Below are positions 41,420-52,533 of a stretch of DNA of 64,000 bases, piece by piece (within the stretch, counting starts at the first letter, position 1; the number at the start of each line of letters is the position of its first letter). Position numbers and translations under genes: made by a program. Source of the DNA: Nocardioidaceae bacterium (lineage in GTDB: Bacteria; Actinomycetota; Actinomycetes; Propionibacteriales; Nocardioidaceae); contig JAUJOE010000001.1 in the NCBI GenBank assembly GCA_030447805.1, positions 201,773 through 265,772 on the forward strand. The letters are read 5' to 3'. A model generated the notes under the pieces. The model did no database searches. It saw only the letters and a program-made list of their open reading frames with translations, and was not told the origin of the DNA.

Positions 41420-42385
41420 TCAGGCGGCGAGGTCTGGGTCGGCAAGCTTGCGCAACTGGGCGAGTGCCTCACGCTCGAGCTGGCGGACCCGCTCGGCTGA
41501 TACGCCGTGCCGGGCGCCGATATCGGCCAGCTTCTCCTGCCGGCCGTCGACGAGTCCGTACCGCGACCTGATCACGTCGGCGGAGCGCTCGTCGAGCAGC
41601 TCCACCAAGTCGTCAAGGCGCTGCCGCGACTCCACGTCGAGGAACGCCGAGTCGGGCCCTGGGGTCGTCTCGCGGGCCACCAGGTCGCCAAGCGAGGTGT
41701 CTCCGTCGTCGTCTACCGGCGTGTCGAGACTGACGTGGTCGCGGCCCCAGCTGATCAGGTCGAGCACCCGCTCGACGGTCATACCGAGCTCGGCGGCGAT
41801 CTCCTCCGGCTCGGGGTCGTGGCCGAGTTGGCGCTCCAGGGTACGGCGAGCGGAGCCGATCTGGTTGAGCTCCTCGACCACGTGGACGGGAAGACGCACG
41901 ACGCGGGCCTGCTGGGCGATGCCGCGGGTGATCGCCTGGCGGACCCACCAGGTGGCGTAGGTCGAGAACTTGAAGCCCTTGGCGTAGTCGAACTTCTCGA
42001 CGGCGCGGATCAGGCCGGTGTTGCCCTCCTGCACCAGGTCGAGCATCGGCATGGCGGAGCGGCCGTACTTGCGAGCGATCGAGACGACAAGGCGCAGGTT
42101 GGCCTGGATGAACTGGCGGGTGGCCCGCTCACCGTCTTCGGCCAGCCACTCAAGCTCTTCGCGCCGAGCTCCGCGCGATGCCCCGTTCCCGCGGTTGCCT
42201 ACCCGGCCGGTGTCGAGCAGGTACCTCGCAAACAGGCCAGCTTCGATGGCCTTGGAGAGCTCTACCTCGGTCGCAGCGTCAAGCAGCGGAGTGCGGGCGA
42301 TCTCGTCCAGGTAGAGGCCCACACTGTCGCGGCCCTCGATGGACCCGTCGCGTGAGTGCGATGGGGTTGTACGGCGTGTCGTCAC
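41420..42385 (-). CDS. Group-2 (SigB/HrdD-like) sigma-70 factor
   Basis: [130 protein letters not shown]. Confidence 0.92.
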   Translation of the reverse strand: MTTRRTTPSHSRDGSIEGRDSVGLYLDEIARTPLLDAATEVELSKAIEAGLFARYLLDTGRVGNRGNGASRGARREELEWLAEDGERATRQFIQANLRLVVSIARKYGRSAMPMLDLVQEGNTGLIRAVEKFDYAKGFKFSTYATWWVRQAITRGIAQQARVVRLPVHVVEELNQIGSARRTLERQLGHDPEPEEIAAELGMTVERVLDLISWGRDHVSLDTPVDDDGDTSLGDLVARETTPGPDSAFLDVESRQRLDDLVELLDERSADVIRSRYGLVDGRQEKLADIGARHGVSAERVRQLEREALAQLRKLADPDLAA

Positions 42386-42575
42386 GGGTCCTTCTCCTCT
42401 AGCGGTGCTCACCCGACACTTATGTAACGCGGCGGGCAAGCCAGGCATTCCTGCCGTATCTGTCATTGGGGCTGTACTTGTCGTTGAAAAGGCTGTCCAC
42501 CGGAATGGACGTACAAGGATTGACGCTGGATCCTGGCCGCTACGTTGCCCTTCTCAGCATGTTCTTACCGCGGCG

Positions 42576-44762
42576 TTACCCAGAAGTGATCAGATCTTCC
42601 CGCCATCGTGGCTTTTGCGGTGCACCGCAGGTGTCAATGATCCAGGCGTGGTAATCGGCCGTCTCCCGCCAGGCGTCGTACCGCCCGCTCATGCCACCGT
42701 GTCCGGCGCTCATCTCACACTTGAGCAGGATCGGTCGGTCTCCGGTGGCGGTGGCGCGCAGCTTGGCGGTCCACTTTGCTGGTTCGACGTAGAGGACCCG
42801 GGTGTCGTGGATCGAGGTGAGGGAGTAGATCGCCGGGTACGCCTTCGCCTCGACGTTCTCGTACGGCGTGTAGGACTTGATGTAGGCGTAGGTCTCCGGG
42901 TCGTGCAGCGGGTCGCCCCACTCGTCCCATTCGATCACCGTCAGCGGTAGGGACGGGTCGAGGATGCTCGTCAGCGCGTCGACGAACGGCACCTGCGCCA
43001 CGATGCCGGCGAACAGGTCAGGCGCAGCGTTGGCCACTGCGCCCATGAGCAGCCCACCAGCGCTGCCACCCAACGCGACCATCCGGTCGGGACTTGTCCA
43101 ACCGGTCCGCAGCAGGTGTTCGGCGGTGTCGATGAAGTCCGTGAACGTGTTCTTCTTCTGGAGGAGCTTGCCTTCCTCGTACCATCGGCGCCCCATCTCA
43201 CCGCCACCGCGGACGTGGGCGAGCACGAAGACAATGCCGCGGTCGAGCAGTGACAGCCGGGCGATGCTCAGGTAGGGGTCGATCGAGGTCTCGTAGGACC
43301 CGTAGCCGTAGACGAGCAGGGGGGAGTTGCTTCGCGGCGCCACCTGCGCGTGGTGGACGATCGAGATCGGCACCCGGGCGCCGTCCCGGGCGGTCACCCA
43401 TTCGCGGGTCTGCACATAGTCGGCCGGGTCGTATCCGCCCAGCACTGGTTGCTGTTTGCGGACGTGTCGCTCGCCGGTGCGCGGGTCGTAGTCCACAACG
43501 GTGGCTGGGGTCAGCCAGGACGAGTAGGCCAGCCGTACGAACGGCTCGCGCCAGTCGGAGAACCCGGTGGCCGAGGCATCGAACATCGGCTCGTCGAAGC
43601 CGATGTTGGTGCCGCCGCCGATACCGTCGCCGGTCAGGGCGAAGGTGCGTACCTGCGGTAAACCACCCTCGCGGAGGTTCACCGCGAGGGTGCTCGCCGA
43701 GACCGACACGTCACTGAGCCGCACCGTGTCGCTCGGTGCGATGACTGCCCGCAGCTCGGCAAGAGACGTCATCGTCACCGGAGCAATGCCGAGGGTGAAG
43801 TTGACGGCGTCGCGATTGTGCAACACGACGAGGCAGTCCTCGCCATCGACGACGGCGTGGTCGACGTCGTACTCGACACCGTTGGCACGGGGCACGACGA
43901 CACGGAACTCCCCGGTGGGGTCGGCGGCGTCGAGCAGCCGGTGTTCGCTGGTGACCTTCGAGCCCGACGAGATCAGCAGGAAACGATCCGACGTCGTTCG
44001 GGTCACCGATGTCCAGAACCGCTCGTCGGTCTCTTCGTGGACCAGTACGTCGGTCGAGCCGTCGCTGCCGAGCGCGTGGCGCCAGATCTTGTTGGGGCGC
44101 CACGCCTCGTTGACTGTCGAGTAGAACAGGTACGACCCGTCGGTCGACCAGGTGACGCCGTGCAACGTGTTGTCGATCGAGTCGGGCAGCAGGTCTCCGG
44201 TGCTCAGGCTCTTGACCTGGACTCGGTAGCGCTCAGCACCGGTGAGGTCGGTGGAGTAGGCCAGCAGCCGCTCATCCAATGACACTGAGAAGGCACCGAG
44301 GGCGAAGAAGTCGTGACCGGCCGCGAGAGCGTTGCAGTCAAGCAGAACCTGCTCACCGTCGACCGCCTGACCCGGCCGGAGATCTGGGGGCGTCCAGTCG
44401 TCGGCGGAGGACGCCGGGCAGCGGCACACAATCGGGTACTGCTGGCCCTCGGCGGTCCGGCGGTAGTACCAGTAGCTTCCGGTCCGGCTCGGCACGGACA
44501 GGTCGGTTTCCTGGGTCCGGGTCTTGATTTCGGTGTAGATCGTCTCGCGCAACTCGGCAAGGTGGGCGGTCTGCGCTGCGGTGTAGGTGTTCTCCGCCTC
44601 GAGATAGGCGAGCGTTCGCGGATCGTCCCTGTCGCGCAGCCACTCGTAGTCGTCGACGAACACGTCCCCGTGGTGAGACCGCTCACGGGGTCGCCTGTCG
44701 GCCACCGGCGGAGCGGGCTGGGAGGGGTCGATGGAGGTGGGGGAGAGGGAGGTGTCCGTCAC
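42576..44762 (-). CDS. S9 family oligopeptidase B-like protease
   Basis: DDYEWLRDRDDPRTLAYLEAENTYT; VALGGSAGGLLMGAVANAAPDLF; DEWGDPLHDPETYAYIKSYTPYENV; GTG start at 44762. Confidence 0.92.
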   Translation of the reverse strand: MTDTSLSPTSIDPSQPAPPVADRRPRERSHHGDVFVDDYEWLRDRDDPRTLAYLEAENTYTAAQTAHLAELRETIYTEIKTRTQETDLSVPSRTGSYWYYRRTAEGQQYPIVCRCPASSADDWTPPDLRPGQAVDGEQVLLDCNALAAGHDFFALGAFSVSLDERLLAYSTDLTGAERYRVQVKSLSTGDLLPDSIDNTLHGVTWSTDGSYLFYSTVNEAWRPNKIWRHALGSDGSTDVLVHEETDERFWTSVTRTTSDRFLLISSGSKVTSEHRLLDAADPTGEFRVVVPRANGVEYDVDHAVVDGEDCLVVLHNRDAVNFTLGIAPVTMTSLAELRAVIAPSDTVRLSDVSVSASTLAVNLREGGLPQVRTFALTGDGIGGGTNIGFDEPMFDASATGFSDWREPFVRLAYSSWLTPATVVDYDPRTGERHVRKQQPVLGGYDPADYVQTREWVTARDGARVPISIVHHAQVAPRSNSPLLVYGYGSYETSIDPYLSIARLSLLDRGIVFVLAHVRGGGEMGRRWYEEGKLLQKKNTFTDFIDTAEHLLRTGWTSPDRMVALGGSAGGLLMGAVANAAPDLFAGIVAQVPFVDALTSILDPSLPLTVIEWDEWGDPLHDPETYAYIKSYTPYENVEAKAYPAIYSLTSIHDTRVLYVEPAKWTAKLRATATGDRPILLKCEMSAGHGGMSGRYDAWRETADYHAWIIDTCGAPQKPRWREDLITSG

Positions 44763-44814
44763 GACGGCGACGTTACCGGCTGCGCGACGACACGACACCG
44801 ATGACAATGGCGTG

Positions 44815-45537
44815 ATGGCTGGGCGGCTCGACCTCAACGCCGACGTCGGCGAAGGCTTTCCCTACGACGCAGCGCTGATGGAGGTTGTCACCCAGGCGAA
44901 CGTCGCTTGCGGCTTCCACGCCGGCGACGCGGCCACGATGCGATGGATCTGCCGGCTCGCCGCCGATCGGGGGGTGGTGGTGGGAGCCCAAGTGTCGTAC
45001 GCGGACCGGGAGGGTTTCGGCCGCCGAGACGTCGAGGTGGACCACCCAACGCTGGTGTCGGACCTGACCCGGCAGGTCGAGGCGCTGCGCGAAGCTGCCG
45101 CGGCCGTCGGGGTGAGCGTTGGCTACTTGAAGCCGCACGGTGCGCTGTACAACCGGATCGGGTGGGACGCTCAGCAGGCGGCCGGCGTCGTGGAGGTTTG
45201 CCTGAGCCACCGGCTGCCGCTGATGTGCCTTCCCGGATCGGTGGCAACGCGGCGCCTGAGGTCGGCCGGTGGCACGGTCGTGCGCGAGTTCTTCGCCGAT
45301 CGTGCGTACGACGCCCGTGGCGCCCTCGTTCCCCGTGGACACGAGGGCGCCGTGATTACGGAGGCCGCCGCCGTCGCCGACAGGGTCCGCCAGTTGGTAG
45401 ACGACGGCACGGTGACCACGATTGAGGGTTCCGTGTTGGAGGTGGAGGTGGACAGCGTCTGCGTTCACGGTGACACTCCGGACGCGCTGACGCTAGCGCA
45501 CGTTGTGCGACGGTCCCTCGGGCCGGCGCTGCGGTGA
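44815..45537 (+). CDS. pxpA: 5-oxoprolinase subunit A (LamB/YcsF family)
   Basis: LDLNADVGEGFPYDAALMEVVTQANVACGFHAGDAATM; YLKPHGALYN; VCVHGDTPDA. Confidence 0.92.
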   Translation: MAGRLDLNADVGEGFPYDAALMEVVTQANVACGFHAGDAATMRWICRLAADRGVVVGAQVSYADREGFGRRDVEVDHPTLVSDLTRQVEALREAAAAVGVSVGYLKPHGALYNRIGWDAQQAAGVVEVCLSHRLPLMCLPGSVATRRLRSAGGTVVREFFADRAYDARGALVPRGHEGAVITEAAAVADRVRQLVDDGTVTTIEGSVLEVEVDSVCVHGDTPDALTLAHVVRRSLGPALR

Positions 45538-46171
45538 GGTGGCGTCCGGTAGGGCGGCAGGCTCTGCTCATCGAACTCGACGGCGACAGCGACGTGGCGG
45601 CGACGTACGAGCTCATCGGTGTCCTGGTCGAGCGAGGTCTGCTGCCTCGCCCGCGTGACGTCGTACCGGCTGCGCGGACCATCCTGGTGGACGGCGTACC
45701 GAAGCCGGCACGTTGGCTGGCCGACCTCGAGGGCGCGGCCAAGACGCACGGGAGCCAACAGCGCGGCGACAGCGGTCCGCCGGCCTCGGCGGTCGAGGTG
45801 ACGATCCCCGTGCACTACGACGGACCAGACCTCGCCGAGGTAGCGGACGCGTGGGAGTGCGGCGTCGACGAGGTGGCCGCTCGGCACTCGGCGGCTACCT
45901 ACACCGTCGCGTTCTGTGGCTTCGCACCCGGCTTCGCGTACTGCGTGAGCGATCCACCGCTGCCGCAGGTTCCCCGCCGTGACGACCCCCGCCCCGAGGT
46001 GGCAGCCGGGTCAGTGGGGCTAGCCGGCCCCTACAGCGGCGTCTACCCCCGGGCGATGCCGGTGGCTGGCAGCTGATCGGGTCTACCTCATTGGTGTTGT
46101 TCGATGCCGACCGGGAGCCGCCCGCCCTGCTGCGGCCGGGAGTCCTGGTCCGTTTCGAGGCGCGGTCGTGA
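45534..46171 (+). CDS. pxpB: 5-oxoprolinase subunit B (KipI family), one frameshift
   Basis: [30 protein letters not shown] then shift near 46062 into [36 protein letters not shown]. Confidence 0.85.
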
Positions 46172-47032
46172 CGCTGCTGGTAGAGGACCCGGGCATGCTG
46201 CTCCTCCTCCAAGACCTGGGCAGGCCCGGCCACGCCCACCTCGGCGTACCCCCGTCAGGCGCCCTGGACCCAGCGGCTCTTGCCCTGGCCAACCGGCTGG
46301 TCGGCAACCCCGAGTCGGCGGCCGGACTGGAGGTGCTGATCGGAGGCGCGCGGCTGCAGGCGCGGCTCGATGCGGGTGGCGCTCACCGGTGGCCAGCTCG
46401 ACCTCCGGATCGGTGGCCGCCCAAGGTCGTGGGGCATAGCCCACTCGGTTCGCGCTGGCGACCTTCTCGAGGTGCTTCCTGGCGTCGGCCTGCGCGGGTG
46501 GCTCGCCGTCGGCGGTGGGATCGAGGTTCCGCAGACCCTGGGCAGCAGGTCGACAGACACCCTGACCGGGCTAGGCCCACCTGTGGTCCGCGCGGGTGAT
46601 CGGCTCAGCACCGGCGACGCCCCGACCGCAGAGCCTGCCGGTGAAGCTCCAGCGTCTGCCACTGCGGAGGTCATGACGTTGGACGTCGTGCCCGGGCCGC
46701 GCGACGACTGGTTCACCAACGCCGCACTGAACGCGTTCTTCAGCACCGAGTACGTCGTCTCACCCGCGTCCAACCGGACGGCGCTGCGACTGGACAGCGA
46801 CGTCACCCTGGACCGCAGACGTGCCGGGGAGCTGTTGAGCGAGGGCATGGTCACCGGTTCGATCCAGGTGGCTAACAACGGGCGACCGCTCGTCTTCCTG
46901 GCCGACCATCCCGTCACCGGCGGCTATCCGGTGATCGCGGTCATGGAGCCGGCGGGGCTGGCGGCGTGTGCCCAGGCGCGGCCAGGTGACCGGGCCCGGT
47001 TCCGCCGCTGGCGACCGGAACGTCCTCGATAA
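46168..47032 (+). CDS. pxpC: 5-oxoprolinase subunit C (KipA family), one frameshift
   Basis: [35 protein letters not shown], shift near 46375; [39 protein letters not shown]. Confidence 0.85.
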
Positions 47033-48379
47033 CCATCGGCTCCTCCTCGCCGATGGCGGGCCGCCGCTCGAGTGCGGTGTCGTCAGCGGCGAACGTGTGT
47101 ATCGGGCCCGGGCCGGTCTCCGCCGTCTCGAATCGCACCGTCACCCGACCCAGCCCGGAGCCCCACACCCAGCCGGGCCCGTAATCTCGATGCTCGACGT
47201 CCATACCAGGAGCCCAGCGCAATAACTGGTGTGACGCGGGCTGCTGATGCGATGTGGCGATGTGCTGGACGGCGGCGTCGATGTCGGAAGCACCGTCGTC
47301 GTCCTCGCCGAAGAGGTCATCCTGGATCCAGTCGGCGAGCCCGGAGAGACCCCGACCCCGAGTAGCCGGACCCCGCCAGATGTGTCGATGTCCTCGAGCA
47401 GCCCGCGGGCGATTCGGCTGACCACAGCCGCCTTGTCAGTTGGTCCGATAAGCGAAGCCGATCTTGTTGACGTGGTGAAGTCGTGCTGGCGGACCTTGAG
47501 TGTCACCGTCCGACCGGAGAGCTTGGCCTTGGTGAGCCGTTGGCAGACACTGCGGGCATGGCGGTCAACGATAGAGGCGAGCAGGACCGGGTCGACAAGG
47601 TCGTGCTCGAACGTGTCCTCCACCGAGATCGACTTGGCTTCTCGTTCCGCGACCACCGGGCGGGGGTCGTGCGCCCGCGCCAGTGAGTACAGGCTGGTGC
47701 CATGGACCTGTCCAACCGTGCGGATGAGCTCCTTCTCGCTGACCTGCTCGAGCTGTGCAACCGTATGCACGCCGATGCGACGCAGCCGCTCAGCGGTGGC
47801 TGGCCCAACTCCCGGCAGGACGCCGACCGGCATCGGCCGCAGCAGGTCCTGCTCCTCACCCGGCGCGACGACGACGAGGCCGTCAGGCTTGCGCAGTTCA
47901 CTCGCGATCTTCGCGACAAGCTTTGAGGTAGCGATACCGACAGAGGCGGTGAGCCCTCCCGTCACCTGCTCCACAGAACGCTTCAACTCTTGGCCGATGC
48001 CCACAAGTTCTGTTGAGGTGAGGTCCGGTTCTTCTCGACCAGCTCTGAGGTCGACGTACGCCTCGTCGAGCGAGAGCGGTTCCACCAACGGCGACAAACT
48101 GCGGAGGGTGCTCATGACGGCAGCGCTGGTGGCCCGGTAGGCGTCGAATCGGCCGACGAGGAACGCGGCGTGTGGGCAGCGCGCCCGAGCCTCCGCCGTC
48201 GACATTGCCGACCGGACACCGAATCGGCGCGCTTCATACGACGCTGTCGCGACGACGCCGCGACCGCCGGTTCCGCCAACGACGACTGGCTTTCCGCGTA
48301 AGGACGGCTTGTCTCGCTGCTCAACTGCGGCATAGAACGCGTCGAGATCGACGTGCAGGATCGACGCCTGGTTACGCAC
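46941..48379 (-). CDS. dinB: DNA polymerase IV, C-terminal frameshift
   Basis: ILHVDLDAFYAAVEQRDKPSLRGKPVVVGG, LSLDEAYVDL, GVLPGVGPATAERLRRIG; shift near 47345, C-terminus continues in the 46941-47222 frame. Confidence 0.9.
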
Positions 48380-48459
48380 AGACCCATTCTGGCCGAGGAC
48401 TTCTCCACAGATCCGCCTCGCAGGCCCCACCCGAACGAGCGCGCGTCCAGGCTGGTCCC

Positions 48460-49500
48460 ATGTCGAAGAAGAGCCGCATCCTCCGCGCCGCACGCAATGA
48501 GCTGGCCGCCGACTCACGCCCAGTCACAAAGCTCAGCGGCCCGGGTGACGCAATCGCCATCATTCCCTACCTGCTGGGTTTCACGCCGACCGAAAGCTTG
48601 GTGGTGATCGCCCTGCAGGGGCCGCGCCGGCGCTTCGGGCCGTGCTTCCGCATGGACTTGGAGATCGGCGCCGAAGCCGTCTCCGCTCAAGCCGACTATG
48701 TGCTGGCACTCGTCCGCCACCATCGGTTCGACCCGGTCATGGTCTTCGCGTTCAGCGCGCGGGCTGAGCCGGCGGACGCGGCACTGACCGCAGTGGAGGC
48801 GCAGCTCACCGGTGCGGGGGTGGGTGTACTGGACGTCATCCGTGCCGATGGCTCCCGCTGGTGGTCTGCCTCCTGCCGTGATCCGCTCTGCTGCGACCCG
48901 GCCGGCACCCCCTATGACATCGAGACGTCGCGAGTGGCCGCCGAGGCGGTGTTGGCAGGCATGCAGCGTGCTCCTGACCGGGAGTCGCTACGTGCGCAGT
49001 TTGCCCCGCTGGCCGGGGAGCGCATCGCAGCAGTTGCGCGGGCTGCGTCGAAGGTGCCGCGAGGCAACGATCCGGTGCTGTTGGTCGAGGCCGCTTTGAA
49101 AGCTCCGCACACCTTGACCGTCGAGGAGGTCGCCGAGCTCGCGGTCGCGGTGCAACGGGTCGTCGACCGCGATGCAGCCTGGTCGATGATGACCCGGTCC
49201 AATGCGGGCCGCCATCTCGAGCTGTGGCGGGCGGTGATGCAGTCGGTCCCCGATGCGCTGCTGCCGCCGGTGGGCGGATTGACTGCGTTTGCGGCCTGGC
49301 TGTCGGGCAACGGCGTCTTGGCCTCCCACGCCGCCGAGCGCGTCTTGGAGGTCGACAAGAACTACTCCATGGCAACCCGTGTCATCGACGCATTGCGCGC
49401 CAGCCTCAACCCCAGCACCTGGGACACCTTCCACGCACGCTCCACTCCACCGGCCGCCCCGGTCGGTGAGGGACTAGGCGCCGAGGCGGGCAGCCGCTGA
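48460..49500 (+). CDS. DUF4192 domain protein
   Basis: KLSGPGDAIAIIPYLLGFTPTESLVVIALQG. Confidence 0.85.
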   Translation: MSKKSRILRAARNELAADSRPVTKLSGPGDAIAIIPYLLGFTPTESLVVIALQGPRRRFGPCFRMDLEIGAEAVSAQADYVLALVRHHRFDPVMVFAFSARAEPADAALTAVEAQLTGAGVGVLDVIRADGSRWWSASCRDPLCCDPAGTPYDIETSRVAAEAVLAGMQRAPDRESLRAQFAPLAGERIAAVARAASKVPRGNDPVLLVEAALKAPHTLTVEEVAELAVAVQRVVDRDAAWSMMTRSNAGRHLELWRAVMQSVPDALLPPVGGLTAFAAWLSGNGVLASHAAERVLEVDKNYSMATRVIDALRASLNPSTWDTFHARSTPPAAPVGEGLGAEAGSR

Positions 49501-49619
49501 CGTGACCCAGCTGCCTCGCGCGCTGCGTCGACAGTGACCGCAGGGGCACGGGGTGGCGGCGCGAGGCTGGGCAAGGCAGGCTGGTGCTCTAGCGCTTTCA
49601 AACCGCCTGGAGGTCGAGC

Positions 49620-51098
49620 ATGGGTCAAGACGTTGACCGGCGCGAGTTCACCCGCGAGGACCGCACCCGCTACCGCGAGAAGGTTCGCCAGTGCCTTGAC
49701 GTCTTCGCCCGGATGCTGCGCGAGTCACGGTTCGACGTCGAACGACCAATGACGGGCCTCGAGGTCGAGCTCAACCTCGTCGACGGCAACTGCGATCCTG
49801 CCATGAAGAACGCCGAAGTCCTCGACGCCATCGCTGACCCGGACTTCGTCACCGAGCTCGGCCAGTTCAACCTCGAAATCAACGTGCCACCACGACGGCT
49901 GTCCGACGGCGGCATCTCGTCGTTCGAACAAGATGTGCGCAACAGCCTGAACGCCGCAGAGGAAAAGGCGCGCCAGGTCGGCGCGCACATGGTCATGGTG
50001 GGCATCCTGCCGACGCTGCAAACCGCCCACATGCATCCGGACACGCTGTCGGCGAACCCACGTTACCGCCTGCTCAACGACCAGATCTTCGCTGCCCGCG
50101 GTGAGGACCTCGACATCTCCATCCGTGGCGTGGAGCGGTTGCGGGTGACCGCCGACAGCATCATGCCTGAGGCGGCGTGCACCTCGATGCAGCTGCACTT
50201 GCAGGTCAGCCCGGAGAACTTCTCGAGGTACTGGAACGCCTCCCAGGCGATCGCCGGTATCCAGTTGGCCGTCTGCTCCAACTCACCGTTCCTCTTCGGC
50301 AAGGAGCTCTGGGCAGAGACCCGCATCGTCTTGTTCGAGCAGGCCACCGACACCCGAAGCGAGGAGCTCAAGGCGCAAGGGGTCAGGCCGCGGGTGTGGT
50401 TCGGGGAGCGGTGGATCACCTCGATCTTCGACCTGTTCGAAGAGAACGTCCGCTACTTCCCCGCGCTGCTGCCGATCACCGAGGAAGAGAACCCCCTTGA
50501 GGTCCTCGAAGGCGGTGATACGCCCTCCCTGGCGGAGCTTCGGCTCCACAACGGCACGATCTACCGCTGGAACCGTCCGGTGTACGACGTCGTGCGGGGT
50601 GTTCCTCACCTGCGGGTTGAGAACCGGGTGCTTCCGGCCGGTCCCACTGTGGTCGACATGATGGCCAACGCGGCGTTCTACTTCGGCCTGGTCCGGGCGC
50701 TGGCCGAGGACGAGCGCCCGCTGTGGTCACAGATGTCCTTCAGCGCCGCCCAAGAGAACTTCCACGCCGGCGCGCGCGACGGCATCGAAGGCCAGGTCTA
50801 CTGGCCCGGCCTGGGCACCGTGCCAGCTGCCGAACTGGTGTTGCGGCGGTTGCTGCCGCGCGCTTACGAAGGGCTGGACAAGTGGGGGATGGAGCCGAGC
50901 CAGCGCGACCGGCTACTGGGGATAATCGAGCAACGTTGCTTGACGGGGCGCAATGGCTCCGTCTGGCAGACCGAGACGTTCCATAAGCTCTTCGACGCCG
51001 GCTCCACTGACCGGTTCGATGCCTTGCGTGAGGTGGTGCGACGGTACTCCGAGCACATGCACGCCAATCTTCCCGTCCATGAGTGGCCGGTGGGCTAG
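49620..51098 (+). CDS. Glutamate-cysteine ligase family protein
   Basis: GLEVELNLVDGNCDPAMKNAEVLDAI, TELGQFNLEINVPP, ACTSMQLHLQVSPE, ENRVLPAGPTVVD. Confidence 0.85.
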   Translation: MGQDVDRREFTREDRTRYREKVRQCLDVFARMLRESRFDVERPMTGLEVELNLVDGNCDPAMKNAEVLDAIADPDFVTELGQFNLEINVPPRRLSDGGISSFEQDVRNSLNAAEEKARQVGAHMVMVGILPTLQTAHMHPDTLSANPRYRLLNDQIFAARGEDLDISIRGVERLRVTADSIMPEAACTSMQLHLQVSPENFSRYWNASQAIAGIQLAVCSNSPFLFGKELWAETRIVLFEQATDTRSEELKAQGVRPRVWFGERWITSIFDLFEENVRYFPALLPITEEENPLEVLEGGDTPSLAELRLHNGTIYRWNRPVYDVVRGVPHLRVENRVLPAGPTVVDMMANAAFYFGLVRALAEDERPLWSQMSFSAAQENFHAGARDGIEGQVYWPGLGTVPAAELVLRRLLPRAYEGLDKWGMEPSQRDRLLGIIEQRCLTGRNGSVWQTETFHKLFDAGSTDRFDALREVVRRYSEHMHANLPVHEWPVG

Positions 51099-51169
51099 CC
51101 CGCTGCGCAGGTGCCGCCGTGCTGCGTCCGGTAGCGTTCGGCACGACGTAAGGCAGAGGAGGACCCATC

Positions 51170-51574
51170 GTGAGCGTGATCGTTGTCGGCTACGTGCCCA
51201 AGCCCGAAGGGCGCGCCGCATTGCGCCTGGCGGCAGAAGAAGCCAAGCTTCGGGACGCAAGCCTGGTCGTGGTCAACTCCCACCGAGGGGGGCGCGAATT
51301 CGACCGTGACGACGCGGCTAGCAGTGAGCAACAGCTTGACGAGGTGCGGTCGCAGCTCACAACGGCGGGGGTGCCGCACGAGGTTCGCCAGCTCGTACGT
51401 GGCCTGGACCCGGCTGAGGACCTGATCAACGTCGCTGCTGAGGTCTCCGCAGACTTCATCGTCATCGGTCTGCGGCGGCGTACCCCGGTCGGCAAGCTCA
51501 TCTTGGGCAGCAACGCGCAGCGAATTCTGCTTGATGCGCCGTGCCCGGTGCTGGCGGTCAAGGCCGCCGAGTGA
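51170..51574 (+). CDS. Universal stress protein
   Basis: SVIVVGYVPKPEGRAALRLAAEEAKL..., GKLILGSNAQRILLDAPCPVLAVK. Confidence 0.88.
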   Translation: MSVIVVGYVPKPEGRAALRLAAEEAKLRDASLVVVNSHRGGREFDRDDAASSEQQLDEVRSQLTTAGVPHEVRQLVRGLDPAEDLINVAAEVSADFIVIGLRRRTPVGKLILGSNAQRILLDAPCPVLAVKAAE

Positions 51575-51617
51575 CGCTGCAGATCACTCGCTAACCATCG
51601 AGTGGTCGTTCCGGCCG

Positions 51618-52082
51618 ATGGTGGTTGCCGACCTGCCAGACCTGCTGATCGTGCAGGAGCGCAGCGCGGTGGCTGGCCTCGCCAAGGTCTTCCCGCAGGA
51701 GACGTATCCATTCCCTCGGGAAGCCATCCGAGCCAGATGGCGGGACGAGTTGGCGGATCCCGCAATCGCCGCGTACGTAGCAACCGAGAAAGACGGGGCC
51801 CTCACGGGCTTCGCGGCTCGGCGCGCAGACGAGTTACTTCACTTCGGGACCGCAGTCGAGACCTGGGGGACCGGATTGGCAGCGGAGCTGTACGACGCAC
51901 TCGTAGCGACCTTCCCAGTCGGCGTGGACCGGATCTGGTTGCGAGTGTTCGCGGAGAACCACCGGGGGCGGCGGTTCTGGGAGAAGCTCGGATGGTCATC
52001 CACCGGGCGCGAGTCGCGCACCTCGTACCCGCCGCATCCGATGCTGATTGAGTACGAGAAGCGGCGATCCGGAGACGCGTGA
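51618..52082 (+). CDS. GNAT family N-acetyltransferase
   Basis: VDRIWLRVFAENHRGRRFWEKLGW; start uncertain. Confidence 0.75.
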   Translation: MVVADLPDLLIVQERSAVAGLAKVFPQETYPFPREAIRARWRDELADPAIAAYVATEKDGALTGFAARRADELLHFGTAVETWGTGLAAELYDALVATFPVGVDRIWLRVFAENHRGRRFWEKLGWSSTGRESRTSYPPHPMLIEYEKRRSGDA

Positions 52083-52101
52083 AGTCTCGAAGGAATGAGT
52101 G

Positions 52102-52143
52102 TTGGGGAGGTTCGGATGCACCTGCTTGATCGATCCTCCCCAA
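52102..52143 (+). terminator. Possible hairpin terminator
   Basis: Perfect 9-bp inverted repeat ttggggagg...cctccccaa downstream of the GNAT stop; no clear T tract. Confidence 0.4.
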
Positions 52144-52197
52144 TCCTGGCGGAGAATTCCGAGCGAGCGCACGGTCACCCGTGATGGGATGTCGTGT

Positions 52198-52515
52198 GTG
52201 AGCCATGCTGTCGGCTACACCATTAACGGCGACACGATCCGGTTCATGTGGGACTACGGGGTCGAGGTTCCCCTCTGGAGCGAGGACCGGTTGTTGCCCG
52301 AGGAGCCGGAGTGGCTCCGCACGGTGCTGGGCCTCAGCGACTTGCTGGTCCGCGATCTCAGCGAGTGGGGACGCGCCATGGAGGCGCTGGACGCGAACCC
52401 GCGGCTCCGCACGGAGCGGGCCTACAGTGAGCTCGACCAGCGCGCCCGCGAACTGGTGGCACGGCTCCAGCGGGAACTCGGGTCGCGCTTCTCCGTCAAG
52501 TACCAACCCTGGTGA
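52198..52515 (+). CDS. Hypothetical protein
   Basis: Intact ORF MSHAVGYTINGDTIRFMWDYGVEVPLWSEDRLLPEE... Confidence 0.6.
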   Translation: MSHAVGYTINGDTIRFMWDYGVEVPLWSEDRLLPEEPEWLRTVLGLSDLLVRDLSEWGRAMEALDANPRLRTERAYSELDQRARELVARLQRELGSRFSVKYQPW

Positions 52516-52533
52516 CGCGCACGGTCAGGCAGG